From contig JBKQMB010000074.1 in the NCBI GenBank assembly GCA_052326605.1, positions 1-64,000 on the forward strand: 64,000 nt of DNA, read 5' to 3'. Under the pieces are notes generated by a model that did not search any database, was not told the origin of the DNA, and saw nothing but the letters and a program-made list of their open reading frames with translations. Every line of letters begins with the position of its first letter. Position 1 is the first letter of the stretch. Shown in pieces: positions 18,301-26,572 of the stretch. Both the position numbers and the translations under genes were made by a program. The DNA comes from Bog-756 sp052326605 (GTDB taxonomy: Bacteria > Actinomycetota > Acidimicrobiia > Acidimicrobiales > RAAP-2).

Positions 18301-18390
18301 GAGTGCGGCATCGGGCTCTCGGACTACCAGGACCTCAAGGAAGGCGACCTCATCGAGACGTTCGACGAGCGGGAGATCCCCCGCACCTAG
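15328..18390 (+). CDS. infB: Translation initiation factor IF-2
   Basis: GTPase that brings initiator tRNA to the 30S subunit. An IF2_N domain (1-55, IRVYELAHELGLTNKEAL) is followed by about 370 residues of Ala/Pro- then Gly/Arg/Pro-rich low complexity and a second IF2_N (about 430-490). The G domain starts near 515 with GHVDHGKT (residues 525-532), DTPGHEAF and NKVD; EF-Tu-like domain 2 and the C-terminal fMet-tRNA-binding domain follow. It is 1020 residues, long as in other actinobacteria. The start is TTG 15328 with GAAGGG about 13 bases before. Confidence 0.98.
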   Translation: MPKKIRVYELAHELGLTNKEALDLCLSLGMGVKSHSSSIEDAQADRARRKADREGLRRPVQPEEPAPPAKKAAATKTAGAKKPAPAGAVGGTAEPAPNTVAEPATDTGSPAGAGPEAPSTPPIKRSGTRLITSRPASEHPAAAAPSRASSAPMPAAPAAAPTSAPTPTPTVPLAPPLAPAAQAPPSPRPAPAPVAPVVQAPPTPRPAPAPVAAAAPAAPAAAPAAPVVAAVLAAPVVAAAPTAPAATQPPAPVGGVPTPPSSAPARPPTSASGRPIPPPPGGPPRSVTGKPIPPPPGAGGRRATPGATRPGGSSGYTGRPGGPGSSGSRPGAGPRTGGPAGGAPSTGYGGRPGGGTGGGYAGRPGGGPGGGPGGGGPGGGPGGRGGPGVGRGRPNQRRPRRRRRNLEELEPTQLTAYAPSTAPVPDMEVIVERGSTARDLGPKLNRSAGDVIRFLLLQGEMVTATQSLTDDMILLFAAELGAEVRLVDPGEEREAELLAKFFDEDEEEEDEADLRPRPPVVTVMGHVDHGKTLLLDRIRSANVVAGEAGGITQHIGAYQVEWNGHPITFIDTPGHEAFTAMRARGAEVTDIVVLVVAADDGVMPQTIEAINHARAADVPIVVAVNKVDREEADPNRVLQQLSEHGLVPEAWGGDIITVEISALQNLGIDDLLEQIVLVAEVEELVASPEGRARGVVLEAELEIGRGPVASVIVEHGTLRVGDPIVAGAAWGKVKALVDDRGDQIKEAPPSTPVQVLGFSEPPEAGDEFRVAPELAQARTIGEARAHRYRVAGHVPAATSALGGAKLEDLFEQIQRGETATLNLILKADVRGSLEAVTESLRKLEREDVKLSFVHRGVGGITESDVELAQASNATIIGFNVRPDRRSREMAAKADVEIRTYEIIYKLLEDLEAAMLGMLSPVYEEVVTGEAEVRQVFRVPRIGAIAGCYVREGVITRGSKVRFLRDGVVIWKGAITSLRRFKDDAREVQAGFECGIGLSDYQDLKEGDLIETFDEREIPRT

Positions 18391-18453
18391 CCGAGGACGC
18401 CGTCCGGTCCCCGGTCGGCGTCACCGAGGGTCCGGGGATGGAGCGGAGGAGCC

Positions 18454-18864
18454 GTGTCAGGTCGTCGCCAGGACAATCGGGGGGCAGCTCCCTACCCAAG
18501 GTCATTGCGGGTCAACCAGGTGCTGCGCCAGGTGCTGGCCGAGGAGATCGAGCGACTCGCCGATGCCGACGAGCGCTTGCGCCTGGTCACCGTGACCGCG
18601 GTCGACACGGCACCCGACCTCCGCCACGCCTCCGTGTACCTGAGCTCCCTCTCCGATGACGCCGCCGACGCCCTGGCCGAGCGGAGGGCCCAACTTCAAC
18701 GGACCCTGGGACGCCAGATCCGGATGAAGCGCACCCCCCAGCTGCAGTTCGCCGTGGACCCTGCGGTGGTGGCCGGGAGCAAGGTCGAAGACGTGCTGCG
18801 TCGGATCCGAGACAAGGAAGACGGGTCGCCGGAGGGTGATCGGTCGCCCCACTCCAAACGGTGA
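18454..18864 (+). CDS. rbfA: Ribosome-binding factor A
   Basis: KH-fold 30S maturation and cold-adaptation factor, 136 residues. RVNQVLRQVLAEEIERL opens the domain, VTVTAVDTAPDLRHASVYLSSL is the central strand-helix, and RTPQLQF with SKVEDVLRRI closes it. GTG 18454 follows CGGAGGA by three to four bases. Its stop overlaps the truB start. Confidence 0.95.
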   Translation: MSGRRQDNRGAAPYPRSLRVNQVLRQVLAEEIERLADADERLRLVTVTAVDTAPDLRHASVYLSSLSDDAADALAERRAQLQRTLGRQIRMKRTPQLQFAVDPAVVAGSKVEDVLRRIRDKEDGSPEGDRSPHSKR

Positions 18865-19754
18865 GCGCGTCCGGCACCGACCAGGTGAACGGACTGGTGG
18901 TGGTGGACAAGGAGGCCGGGTGGACCTCCCATGACGTGGTGGCCCGCTGTCGGCGCATCTTCGGCCAACGCCGGGTCGGCCACGCTGGAACGCTCGACCC
19001 CGACGCCACCGGAGTGCTCCTCGTCGGCCTGGGACGGACCACCCGGTTGATGCGGTTCCTCACCGCCCTGCCGAAGACCTATGAGGCCGAGGTGGTCCTC
19101 GGCACGGCGACCTCCACCCTCGATGCCTCCGGCGAGGTGACCGGAACCTGGGACATGGACGGGGTCACTTTGGCGGATGTCCGGCGGGCCGCCGAGGCGC
19201 TCACCGGTCCGATCGAGCAGGTCCCACCGATGGTCTCCGCCGTGAAGGTCGGCGGCCAGCGTCTCCATGCCCTGGCCCGTCAGGGCATCGAGGTCGAGCG
19301 CGCACCCCGACCGGTCACGGTGCACCACTTCGACGTCGCCCCCGCAATGACCCCGGGGGTGTTCCGGATAGACGTGGAGTGCTCTTCGGGAACCTACGTG
19401 AGGGTGCTGGCCGCCGACCTGGGCGCTGCCCTGGGCGGCGGCGCCCATCTCCGGAACCTCCGCCGAACACGGATCGGGTCGTTTGCCGCCGAAGACGCCC
19501 GGTTGGTCGACGAGCTGACCCCGGCCGTGGTGCTCACTCCGGCCCAGGCCCTGCGTGACCTCGACCAGGTGGTGGTGCCCATCGACGTCCAGAAGCTCGT
19601 GGCGCGTGGCCTGCCTCTCGACCGGGTGCCACTCGGGGTTACCGGGGCCGGTCCGTGGGGCCTGGTGGACGAGGGGCACCGCCTGCTGGCGGTCTACGAG
19701 GCGACCGAGACCGACCGCATCCGTCCGGCCGTGGTGGTCGAGTCGGCAGGATGA
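18861..19754 (+). CDS. truB: tRNA pseudouridine-55 synthase
   Basis: Makes pseudouridine 55 in the T loop of tRNAs. NGLVVVDKEAGWTSHDVV is the N-terminal motif, the catalytic Asp is residue 46 in GHAGTLDPDATGVLL, and CSSGTYVRVLAADLG is also present. The 297 residues include the C-terminal extension of actinobacterial TruB. It begins at GTG 18861 overlapping the rbfA stop (GTGA), so the two are translated together. Confidence 0.96.
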   Translation: MSASGTDQVNGLVVVDKEAGWTSHDVVARCRRIFGQRRVGHAGTLDPDATGVLLVGLGRTTRLMRFLTALPKTYEAEVVLGTATSTLDASGEVTGTWDMDGVTLADVRRAAEALTGPIEQVPPMVSAVKVGGQRLHALARQGIEVERAPRPVTVHHFDVAPAMTPGVFRIDVECSSGTYVRVLAADLGAALGGGAHLRNLRRTRIGSFAAEDARLVDELTPAVVLTPAQALRDLDQVVVPIDVQKLVARGLPLDRVPLGVTGAGPWGLVDEGHRLLAVYEATETDRIRPAVVVESAG

Positions 19755-19812
19755 CCGCCGCTGGGCCCGCCACAGCCGGGCGGCCCCGTACGGATCGTCG
19801 TTGACTCGGCGG

Positions 19813-19818
19813 TAACCT
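19813..19818 (+). promoter_or_regulatory. -10 element of a probable leaderless ribF transcript
   Basis: TAACCT lies six bases before GTG 19825 and nine before ATG 19828, the two in-frame starts. No Shine-Dalgarno is seen. Confidence 0.4.
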
Positions 19819-19824
19819 TCCCCG

Positions 19825-20790
19825 GTGATGGACATCGTGACCGAACCATCGACCTCCCAGCCCCCTGCAGGGGGTTCCGCGGTGACCATCGGTGCATATG
19901 ACGGGGTGCACCTGGGCCATCGCGCACTCCTGGCCGAGCTGAAGACCCGGGCGGAAGCCGACGGCCTGACCACCGTGGTGGTCACCTTCGACCGACACCC
20001 GGCCACGGTGGTCCGCCCGGAGTCGGCGCCGTCTCTGCTGTGCGATCTCGAGCAGAAGCTCGAGTTGCTCGCGGCAGCCGGCGTCGATCGCACGGTGGTC
20101 CTCTCCTTCGACGAGGAGCGGGCCAACGAGTCGGCCGAGGCGTTCGTCGACGAGGTCCTCGTCGAGAGCCTCGATGCGCGCCTGGTCGTGGTGGGCGAGG
20201 ACTTCCACTTCGGGCATGGTCGCAAGGGCAATGTGGCCCTGCTGAAGGAGATGGGATCGGTGGAGGGGTTCGCCGTGGACGGCGTGTCCCTCGAAGCCGA
20301 CCGGGGCCCGGCGGGCCTGCCCGGTGAGGCGATCTCCTCCACCCGGGTACGCACCCTGGTGTCGGAAGGCCGGGTCGAGCACGCCGCAACCCTCCTCGGG
20401 CGGCCCCATCAGGTCAGGGGACCGGTGGTCACCGGTGACCGGCGCGGAGGGGCCGAGCTCGGCTTCCCGACGGCCAACGTCGACGTCCCTACCGGGGTCT
20501 GCCTGCCCGCCACCGGCATCTACGCCGGGTGGTTCGAGCGGCCGGACGGCACCAGGTGGGAGACGGCCATCTCGGTAGGCCGCCGACCCACGTTCTACGG
20601 AGGTGACGGCGAGCTGCTGGTGGAGGCCTACCTGCTCGACTTCAGCGGCGACCTCTACGGGGAGCAGGCGCGGGTGGGCTTCGTGTCCCGTCTCCGCGAT
20701 GAGCTGGCCTTCGAGTCGGTGGAGGCGCTGGTCGAACAGATGGGACGCGACGTGGCCGAGACCCGGGCGCGCCTGGCCGCGTCGGGCTGA
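19825..20790 (+). CDS. ribF: Bifunctional riboflavin kinase/FMN adenylyltransferase
   Basis: Makes FMN and then FAD. The N-terminal adenylyltransferase domain has TIGAYDGVHLGHRALL, where most homologues have Phe at the Tyr, and EAISSTRVRTLVSEG. The C-terminal flavokinase domain has the PTAN motif in LGFPTANVDV and ends in helices after LYGEQARVGFVSRLR. The length of 321 fits. Either GTG 19825 or ATG 19828 could be the start. It closes the housekeeping run and converges on the acyl-CoA ligase gene. Confidence 0.96.
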   Translation: MMDIVTEPSTSQPPAGGSAVTIGAYDGVHLGHRALLAELKTRAEADGLTTVVVTFDRHPATVVRPESAPSLLCDLEQKLELLAAAGVDRTVVLSFDEERANESAEAFVDEVLVESLDARLVVVGEDFHFGHGRKGNVALLKEMGSVEGFAVDGVSLEADRGPAGLPGEAISSTRVRTLVSEGRVEHAATLLGRPHQVRGPVVTGDRRGGAELGFPTANVDVPTGVCLPATGIYAGWFERPDGTRWETAISVGRRPTFYGGDGELLVEAYLLDFSGDLYGEQARVGFVSRLRDELAFESVEALVEQMGRDVAETRARLAASG

Positions 20791-20824
20791 CCTCGCCGGG
20801 CCTGGCGCGGATGCCGGGGGGGGG

Positions 20825-22660
20825 TCAGAAGATGGTTGAGTCGCCGAGCAGCTCGGTGCGCAGTTCGCGCTTGAGGACCTTGCCGGCGGGATTGCGTGGC
20901 AGCACCTCGCCCCTGAACCAGAAGCGGGACGGCACGTTGAAAGCGGCCAGCCGCTCGCGGACGAAGCGCGCCAGCTCGTCGGCTCCCACGTCCTGGCCAG
21001 GGCGGAGGACGACCACCGCGCCGACCTCCTCGCTGAGCACGGGATGGGGTACACCGATGACCGCGCAGTCGGCCACGGCGGGGTGCTCGAACAGGGCTGC
21101 CTCCACCTCGACGCAGTACACGTTCTCGCCGCCGCGGATGATCATGTCCTTGGCCCTGTCGACGATGTGGACAAAACCCTCCTCGTCGACGCGGGCCACG
21201 TCGCCGGTGTGGTGCCATCCCCTGGTGAACGACGCAGCACTCTCCTTGGGGCGGTTCCAGTAGCCGCGCACCACGTTGGGACCCTTGATCCACAGCTCAC
21301 CGGTGCGCTCCGGATCGACCGGCTGGTCGGTCGGCGGCTCCTCGCCCGCGTACTCCTCGGGCACCACGGCAACGTCGCAGACCGGCGCCGGCGGGCCGAC
21401 GCTGTCGGGCTTGCGGACGTAGTCGTCCCCGGCGTTCATGGTCGTCATGGCCGAGGTCTCGGTCAGGCCGTAGCCGTTGCCGGGGGCGCCGGCGGGGAAG
21501 TGCTGCTTGATCCGGCGCACCAGGTCCGGTGGGGCCGGTGCGCCACCGTACGAGATCGAACGCACCGAGGAGGTGTCGGTCTTGCCGAACGCGGGTGAGT
21601 CGATGACCTGCATGACCATGGCCGGCACGCCGCCGAAGATGGAGATCCGCTCGCGCTCGATCAATTCGAGGGCCCGCTCGGGGTCGAAGTGGTGCATCAT
21701 CACCAGCTTGCCCCCGGCGGCCGTGTTGGTCACCAGCACAGCGTGGCATCCGGTGGCGTGGAAGAGGGGCACCGACAAGAGGTTGGCGTTCTGGCCGCCT
21801 TCGCTCACGTCGGCGACGGTCCCGCTGCGCCGCATGGTGCCGGTGGTCGAGACGAAAAACAGGTTCATGAGGTTGGACACGCTGTTCCGGTGGGTGCCGA
21901 TGGCGCCCTTGGGTCGACCGGTGGTGCCCGAGGTGTAGAAGATGGTGGCGTCGTCGTCCGGGTCGATGGAGACCTCGGGAAGGGTGGCCCCCGGCGCCGG
22001 GGTGCCGACCACGTCGGTGAAGGGGATCACCGGGAAGGGGTCGGATCCGGGCCGGTCCACCATCGCCCCGATGGCCGCCCGACGCCCCCCGTGGTCGGGG
22101 TCGTGCTCCTCGCAGGTGACGATCATTGCCCTGAGGTCGGGTAGCTCGGCGAGGTGGTGGAGGATGCGACCCTGTCGCTCCTCGTCCACGAACACCACCG
22201 AGGTGCCCGAGTCGCTGAGACCGAAGGACAGCTCTTCGCCGACCCACCAGGCGTTGAGCGGGACGACGACCGCCCCGACCGAGATGGCGGCCCAGAAGGC
22301 GATGATCCACTCGGGCAGGTTGCGCATGGCAATGGCAACGCGGTCGCCCTTGGTGATCCCAAATCGGTCGATGAGCTGCCGGCCGAGTGTGGCTGCGGCC
22401 CGGAAGTGCTCGTCGAAGGTGACCCGTTCGTCCTCGTAGACGAGGAAGTCCTTGTCCCCGTGGTGGGACGACAGCTCGAGGACCGTCCGCAGGTTGGACG
22501 GAGCAGTCTTCCAGGTGCGGGTGGGGATGCCCCGGACGTCCAGCTCCTCCATCTCGAAGGGTTGGCCCGCCGCCGTCAGGGTGGCGGTCACCTCGGCCAG
22601 GGTGGGGACGGCTGGTGCTTCGTGCGATGTCCCCGATTGCTGTTCGACCGAATCGGCCAT
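20825..22660 (-). CDS. Long/medium-chain fatty acid-CoA ligase (AMP-binding)
   Basis: ANL-superfamily acyl-CoA synthetase, 611 residues. The P-loop motif FYTSGTTGRPKGA, the GYGLTETSAM core, HTGDVARVDEEGFVHIVDR and the C-terminal catalytic-lysine motif NPAGKVLKREL are all intact. The first ~60 residues precede the family core and include an unusual lead segment (FEMEELDVRGIPTRTWK) seen in actinobacterial class I ligases. The substrate cannot be read from the sequence. Orn is transcribed from the same strand 70 bases upstream. A lipid role would fit the nearby WS/DGAT and desaturase. Confidence 0.9.
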   Translation of the reverse strand: MADSVEQQSGTSHEAPAVPTLAEVTATLTAAGQPFEMEELDVRGIPTRTWKTAPSNLRTVLELSSHHGDKDFLVYEDERVTFDEHFRAAATLGRQLIDRFGITKGDRVAIAMRNLPEWIIAFWAAISVGAVVVPLNAWWVGEELSFGLSDSGTSVVFVDEERQGRILHHLAELPDLRAMIVTCEEHDPDHGGRRAAIGAMVDRPGSDPFPVIPFTDVVGTPAPGATLPEVSIDPDDDATIFYTSGTTGRPKGAIGTHRNSVSNLMNLFFVSTTGTMRRSGTVADVSEGGQNANLLSVPLFHATGCHAVLVTNTAAGGKLVMMHHFDPERALELIERERISIFGGVPAMVMQVIDSPAFGKTDTSSVRSISYGGAPAPPDLVRRIKQHFPAGAPGNGYGLTETSAMTTMNAGDDYVRKPDSVGPPAPVCDVAVVPEEYAGEEPPTDQPVDPERTGELWIKGPNVVRGYWNRPKESAASFTRGWHHTGDVARVDEEGFVHIVDRAKDMIIRGGENVYCVEVEAALFEHPAVADCAVIGVPHPVLSEEVGAVVVLRPGQDVGADELARFVRERLAAFNVPSRFWFRGEVLPRNPAGKVLKRELRTELLGDSTIF

Positions 22661-22731
22661 GACTGCTCCTCTCCATGATGGCCGTCCGCCCGGCGTCGCC
22701 CATCGGCACGTCCGGGTGTTCCGGCCGTGTC

Positions 22732-23307
22732 CTACGTGTTGACCGGCGGGGCGGGGCGGGGCGGTACCGTGCCGGGCTCCCGGAACACGGCGGTGCGGTA
22801 ATAGGCCAGCTCGGCCACGCTCTCGCGGATATCGTCCATGGCCCGGTGGCCACCCGTCTTGACCGGGGCATCCTTCATCACGTCGGGGTACCAGCGGTTG
22901 GCCAACTCCTTGATCGTCGAGACGTCGATCGATCGGTAGTGGAGGTACTCCTCGATCTCGGGGAGGTAGGCGGCCAGAAACCGGCGGTCGGTGCCGATGG
23001 AGTTGCCGGCCAGCGGCACCGTGCGGGCCTTGGGTACGTGGGTGCGAATGAACTCGAGGGTGGTGGCCCCGGCCTCCTCCAGTGACACGGTCGACGCGGC
23101 GATCTCGGCGAGGAGGCCGCTCCGGGTGTGCATGTCCCGGACGAAGTCGTCCATGGCGTCGAGCTGCTCGGCCGTGGCCGACACCACCAGGTCGGGTCCT
23201 ACGGCCACCACGCCCAGGTCGTCATCGGTGATCAGCGTGGCGACCTCCACGATGACATGACGGGCGGTGTCGAGCCCGGTCATCTCGAGGTCCATCCACA
23301 CCAGCAC
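22732..23307 (-). CDS. orn: Oligoribonuclease
   Basis: DEDD 3'-5' exonuclease that degrades the last di- to pentanucleotides of RNA decay, including pGpG. MDLEMTGLD (ExoI Asp/Glu), SIGTDRRFLAAYLPE (ExoII), HYRSIDVSTIKELANRW and HRAMDDIRESV (ExoIII) are all present. The 191 residues include a short Pro-rich end. Starts at GTG, complement of 23305-23307, six bases after a TAGCGT -10, so probably leaderless. Confidence 0.96.
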   Translation of the reverse strand: MLVWMDLEMTGLDTARHVIVEVATLITDDDLGVVAVGPDLVVSATAEQLDAMDDFVRDMHTRSGLLAEIAASTVSLEEAGATTLEFIRTHVPKARTVPLAGNSIGTDRRFLAAYLPEIEEYLHYRSIDVSTIKELANRWYPDVMKDAPVKTGGHRAMDDIRESVAELAYYRTAVFREPGTVPPRPAPPVNT

Positions 23308-23313
23308 GCGGTC

Positions 23314-23319
23314 ACGCTA
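23314..23319 (-). promoter_or_regulatory. -10 element of a probable leaderless orn transcript
   Basis: On the minus strand TAGCGT is followed by six bases and the GTG start of orn. No ribosome-binding site is present. Confidence 0.45.
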
Positions 23320-23403
23320 CCGGGTGACGGCCCGCCGGCCAATGTGACGACGCGTCAGATCCCTGACGGGACCAGGGATTCCCGTGGCACCCCATGGGGG
23401 CGA

Positions 23404-23409
23404 TAGCGT
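23404..23409 (+). promoter_or_regulatory. Putative -10 of dut
   Basis: TAGCGT would place a start near 23416, about 22 bases before GTG 23438 and just ahead of a GGAGGAG site at 23426-23432. Unlike its neighbours this gene would have a short leader. Confidence 0.35.
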
Positions 23410-23437
23410 CCGCAGGAGGACGAGCGGAGGAGTCCGG

Positions 23438-23950
23438 GTGGCCCCGGGAGCACACAGCAGCGTTGATCTGGTATCCGACGGGGAGTTGGGACGCGCCCCG
23501 GAGGTGCCGGCACCCCTGACGGTGACGGTGATCCGGCTCGACCCGGACCTGTCCGTTCCCGGATACGCCCGGAGTGGCGACGCCGGCGCCGATCTGGTGG
23601 CCCGGATCGACGTCACCCTTGCCCCGAGGGGCGGGAGGGCCCTGGTGCCCACCGGCATCGCCCTGGCCATTCCGGAAGGCCATGCGGGTTTCGTGCAGCC
23701 GCGCAGCGGGCTGGCGCTCCGTCACGGGGTGACCTGCCTGAACACCCCGGGGCTCATCGACTCGGGGTACCGGGACGAGCTCGCCGTCCTGCTGGTCAAC
23801 ACCGACCCCGACGTTGCCTACCAGGTGCAGCGTGGAGACCGGATCGCCCAGTTGGTGATCCAGCGGGTGGAGAGGGCCGACTTCGTCGAAGTCGATCGGC
23901 TGCCCGACAGCGATCGGGGCCCGGACGGCTTCGGATCGACGGGCCGGTGA
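23438..23950 (+). CDS. dut: Deoxyuridine 5'-triphosphate nucleotidohydrolase
   Basis: Hydrolyses dUTP to dUMP. The trimeric dUTPase motifs appear in order: SGDAGADL, QPRSGLALRHGV, NTPGLIDSGYRDE, RGDRIAQLVI and the mobile-tail motif RGPDGFGSTG. The 170 residues include about 28 extra at the N-terminus. The frame is open to 23384, but GTG 23438 has GGAGGAG five bases before it. The stop overlaps the WS/DGAT start. Confidence 0.95.
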   Translation: MAPGAHSSVDLVSDGELGRAPEVPAPLTVTVIRLDPDLSVPGYARSGDAGADLVARIDVTLAPRGGRALVPTGIALAIPEGHAGFVQPRSGLALRHGVTCLNTPGLIDSGYRDELAVLLVNTDPDVAYQVQRGDRIAQLVIQRVERADFVEVDRLPDSDRGPDGFGSTGR

Positions 23951-25488
23951 CGGTGATGCGTCGACTGACCGGTCTGGACGGGGCGTTTCTCTCCCTGGAG
24001 TCGCCCACGACCCATCTGCACATCCTCGGCGCGCTGATCTTCGATCCGAGCGGTGTGGCCGGCGGGGTGGAGTTCGGCGACATCCGGGAGATGGTGGCCG
24101 AACGGGTGCACCGGGTGCCCCCCTTCCGGATGCGGATGCTCGAGGTCCCCTTCGGGCTGCAGCACCCCTCGATGGTCGACGACCCGGAGTTCGACATCGA
24201 CTACCACGTCCGACGGACCAGCCTCCCGCGCCCCGGAGGCCGACAGGAGCTGGCCGCGCTGGTGGCCGATCTGGCCTCCCGGCCACTCGACCGACGGCGG
24301 CCACTCTGGGAGTTCCACGTGGTGGAAGGGTTGGAGCACGGCCATCTCGCCGTGGTGACCAAAGTGCACCATGCCATCATCGACGGCGTTTCCGGGGCGG
24401 AGGTGATGGCGGCGTTCTTCGACCTGTCCCCGGAACCGGTGCCCCGCCCGCTCTTCGGGAGGGACACCGCCGGTCGGCAGCCCGGTCGGTCCGGCGGAGC
24501 GGCTGCCCCTCCCGGGGCGGCCCTCGTCGGCCCGGCCCGTTCGGCCGGTCCCACCTGGTCCCCGCCCCCGCTGCCCGGTGAGTTGGACCGGTGGCGCCAG
24601 GTGATCGGCGCGCTCCCCAGCCAGGTCGACGCGGTGGCCCGAACCGTGACCCGCACCGTGACGACGGCGCGGACCCTGAGCGGTCGCAACCGGGAGCTGA
24701 ACGGCACCCTGCCGCCCTCACCCTTCGAGGCCCCCCGGACCTCGATCAACCGGGCGATCTCGCCCCACCGCCGGGTGGCGTTCGCCGAACTGCCGCTCGC
24801 CGACATCCGACGGGTGGGGGAGGTCCTCGGGGGCACGACCAACGACATCGTGCTCGCCTGCACCGCCGGTGCCATGCGGAGGTTCTTTGCCGAGCGGGAC
24901 GAGGAGCTCGAGACCTCGTTGGTGGCCATGGTGCCGGTGTCGGTACGGAGCGAGGACGAACAGGGGGCGTTGGGCAACCGGGTGTCGGGCATGCTGACGT
25001 CCCTGGCGACCGGGGTCGAGGATCCCGTTGCCCGCCTGCGCCACATCAGCGACGGTATGCGGGCGGCCAAGGAGCAGAGCCGGTCGATCGGTGGGGAGGT
25101 GTTCGCGACCTGGGCCCAGGCCACCTTCCCCGCCGTGGCAACCCGGCTGTCTCGGCTGGTGACCAACTTCCGGGTGTTCGATCACGTGTCCCCGATGTTC
25201 AACCTGATCGTGTCCAATGTGCCCGGACCGGACTTCCCCCTCTACATGGCCGGTGCCCGCATGGTGGCCATGTACCCGATGGGCCCGGTCATGGAGGGCG
25301 TAGGGCTCAACGTGACGGTGTTCTCCTACCTCGACACCGTCTACGTCGGGATCCAGGCGTGCTGGGACCTGGTGCCGGACATCGCCACCGTTGCCGACGG
25401 CATGCAGGAGTCGCTGGGCGAGCTGGTGCGGGAGGCGGTCCGCCAGGACCGGCCGGTGCCGTGGTGGCATGCCGAACTGCCTGCCTGA
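23947..25488 (+). CDS. Wax ester synthase/diacylglycerol acyltransferase (WS/DGAT)
   Basis: Transfers acyl groups from acyl-CoA to alcohols or diacylglycerol for storage lipid. MRRLTGLDGAFLSLE opens the domain, the catalytic HHAIIDG (HHxxxDG) lies near residue 141, and a PLW-type motif (RRPLWEFHVVEG) is upstream. The C-terminal DUF1298 part contains NDIVLACTAGAMRRF and SNVPGP. The length is 513 against ~460-480 in mycobacterial members, with a Pro-rich insert around 175-205. GTG 23947 overlaps the dut stop; ATG 23956 is the alternative. Confidence 0.93.
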   Translation: MTVMRRLTGLDGAFLSLESPTTHLHILGALIFDPSGVAGGVEFGDIREMVAERVHRVPPFRMRMLEVPFGLQHPSMVDDPEFDIDYHVRRTSLPRPGGRQELAALVADLASRPLDRRRPLWEFHVVEGLEHGHLAVVTKVHHAIIDGVSGAEVMAAFFDLSPEPVPRPLFGRDTAGRQPGRSGGAAAPPGAALVGPARSAGPTWSPPPLPGELDRWRQVIGALPSQVDAVARTVTRTVTTARTLSGRNRELNGTLPPSPFEAPRTSINRAISPHRRVAFAELPLADIRRVGEVLGGTTNDIVLACTAGAMRRFFAERDEELETSLVAMVPVSVRSEDEQGALGNRVSGMLTSLATGVEDPVARLRHISDGMRAAKEQSRSIGGEVFATWAQATFPAVATRLSRLVTNFRVFDHVSPMFNLIVSNVPGPDFPLYMAGARMVAMYPMGPVMEGVGLNVTVFSYLDTVYVGIQACWDLVPDIATVADGMQESLGELVREAVRQDRPVPWWHAELPA

Positions 25489-25603
25489 CCGAAGCCGGCA
25501 CCGTCCCCGACCTGGTCCGATCGGTCGGTGTGGGCCTCGGGCGGAACGGTACCTGACGTGGCTCGCAAGCCGGATGTCGCTCGGGAAATGGCCCGTCTGC
25601 TGC

Positions 25604-25609
25604 TAGGGT
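25604..25609 (+). promoter_or_regulatory. -10 element upstream of tRNA-Gly
   Basis: TAGGGT lies 11 bases before the tRNA 5' end, which would give a precursor with a leader of a few bases. No convincing -35 was seen. Confidence 0.4.
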
Positions 25610-25620
25610 GAGTGCCTTAC

Positions 25621-25696
25621 GCGGACGTGGCTCAGCTGGTAGAGCACAACCTTGCCAAGGTTGGGGTCGCGGGTTCGAATCCCGTCGTCCGCTCCA
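25621..25696 (+). tRNA. tRNA-Gly (anticodon GCC)
   Basis: The acceptor stem GCGGACG pairs with CGTCCGC (25686-25692). The D arm holds GCTC...GAGC, the anticodon stem is CAACC/GGTTG around the loop TTGCCAA with GCC at 25654-25656, and the T arm has GGGTTCGAATCCC. Discriminator T and an encoded CCA (25694-25696) follow. GCC reads the GGC/GGT glycine codons. Confidence 0.97.
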
Positions 25697-25856
25697 AGGA
25701 ACAACCGGAGCCGGGCAACCTCCCCGCCCCGGGAACGGCCCCGCACGAGCATGTGGCCTGGGGGTCCGGCGCCTTGCTCATCCCTTGAACGGACCCGTAA
25801 CGTGGTCCGGGCGGAACTGGGCCGGGAGGTCGGAAGCGGGGCGGCCGAGGAGGGCG

Positions 25857-26525
25857 ATGGACACGGCGACCATGACATTCGCGGCCCTCGCCGAGGCGAT
25901 CCGGGCTCGACTGCCGGACGCGCGGGGTCGATGCCTGGTGGTCGGCGTGGACGGGATGTCGGGGGCTGGCAAGAGCAGCTTCGCCCGGCAGCTCGCCACC
26001 GAGCTGTCCGCTGCCTTTCTCAACACCGACGAGCTGGTCCCTGGTTGGGACGGCTTGGCGGCATCGCTCGACGCCGTGGTCGAGCGGGTCCTGGTCCCGT
26101 TGGCCCGGGGAGAGCCCGGCCGGTGGCAGCGCTACGACTGGGTCGAGGGCCGGCCGGCCGAGTGGGTCGAGGTCCCGGTGTGCGACATCCTGGTCCTCGA
26201 GGGTTGCTGCGTGGGAACGCCACAAGTAGTGGACCATCTTTCCTACCTGGTGTGGATCGACACGCCCGAGGACGAGCGCCGCCGCCGGCTCCGTGGCCGC
26301 AACGACTGGGAGGAGTACGCCGCCTTCTATGACCGCTGGGCCGCACAGGAGACCGCCCTGCAGGCCGGATCGGGCACCATGGCCCGCGCCGACCTGGTCG
26401 TGGACAACAGCGAGGCGCAGAGGCAGAGGCAGGGGCGAGCAGCACGGGGGGACCGGCTCGCCTATGTGGCTCGCCCATCGATAGAGCGAGCCAGAGGGCC
26501 CCGGCAGAGTCGGCCGGGGGAGTGA
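25857..26525 (+). CDS. P-loop kinase, uridine kinase-like
   Basis: Small P-loop NTPase of 222 residues. Walker A is VDGMSGAGKSS near residue 37. A DELVPGWDGL segment and DILVLEGCCVG (Walker B-like) follow, then a lid with basic residues (DEDERRRRLRGRNDW in context) and a basic tail. This layout is that of uridine kinase/AAA_18 phosphoryltransferases of actinobacteria, whose substrate is often unknown. The frame is open from 25608 across the tRNA gene, so a later start is required: ATG 25857 follows GAGGAGGG by only two bases, and ATG 25872 is possible. The rhodanese gene follows. Confidence 0.75.
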   Translation: MDTATMTFAALAEAIRARLPDARGRCLVVGVDGMSGAGKSSFARQLATELSAAFLNTDELVPGWDGLAASLDAVVERVLVPLARGEPGRWQRYDWVEGRPAEWVEVPVCDILVLEGCCVGTPQVVDHLSYLVWIDTPEDERRRRLRGRNDWEEYAAFYDRWAAQETALQAGSGTMARADLVVDNSEAQRQRQGRAARGDRLAYVARPSIERARGPRQSRPGE

Positions 26526-26572
26526 GCCCGCTGACGAGTCCGGAGCACGAGCCCGGAGGAAGGAAGAGACCC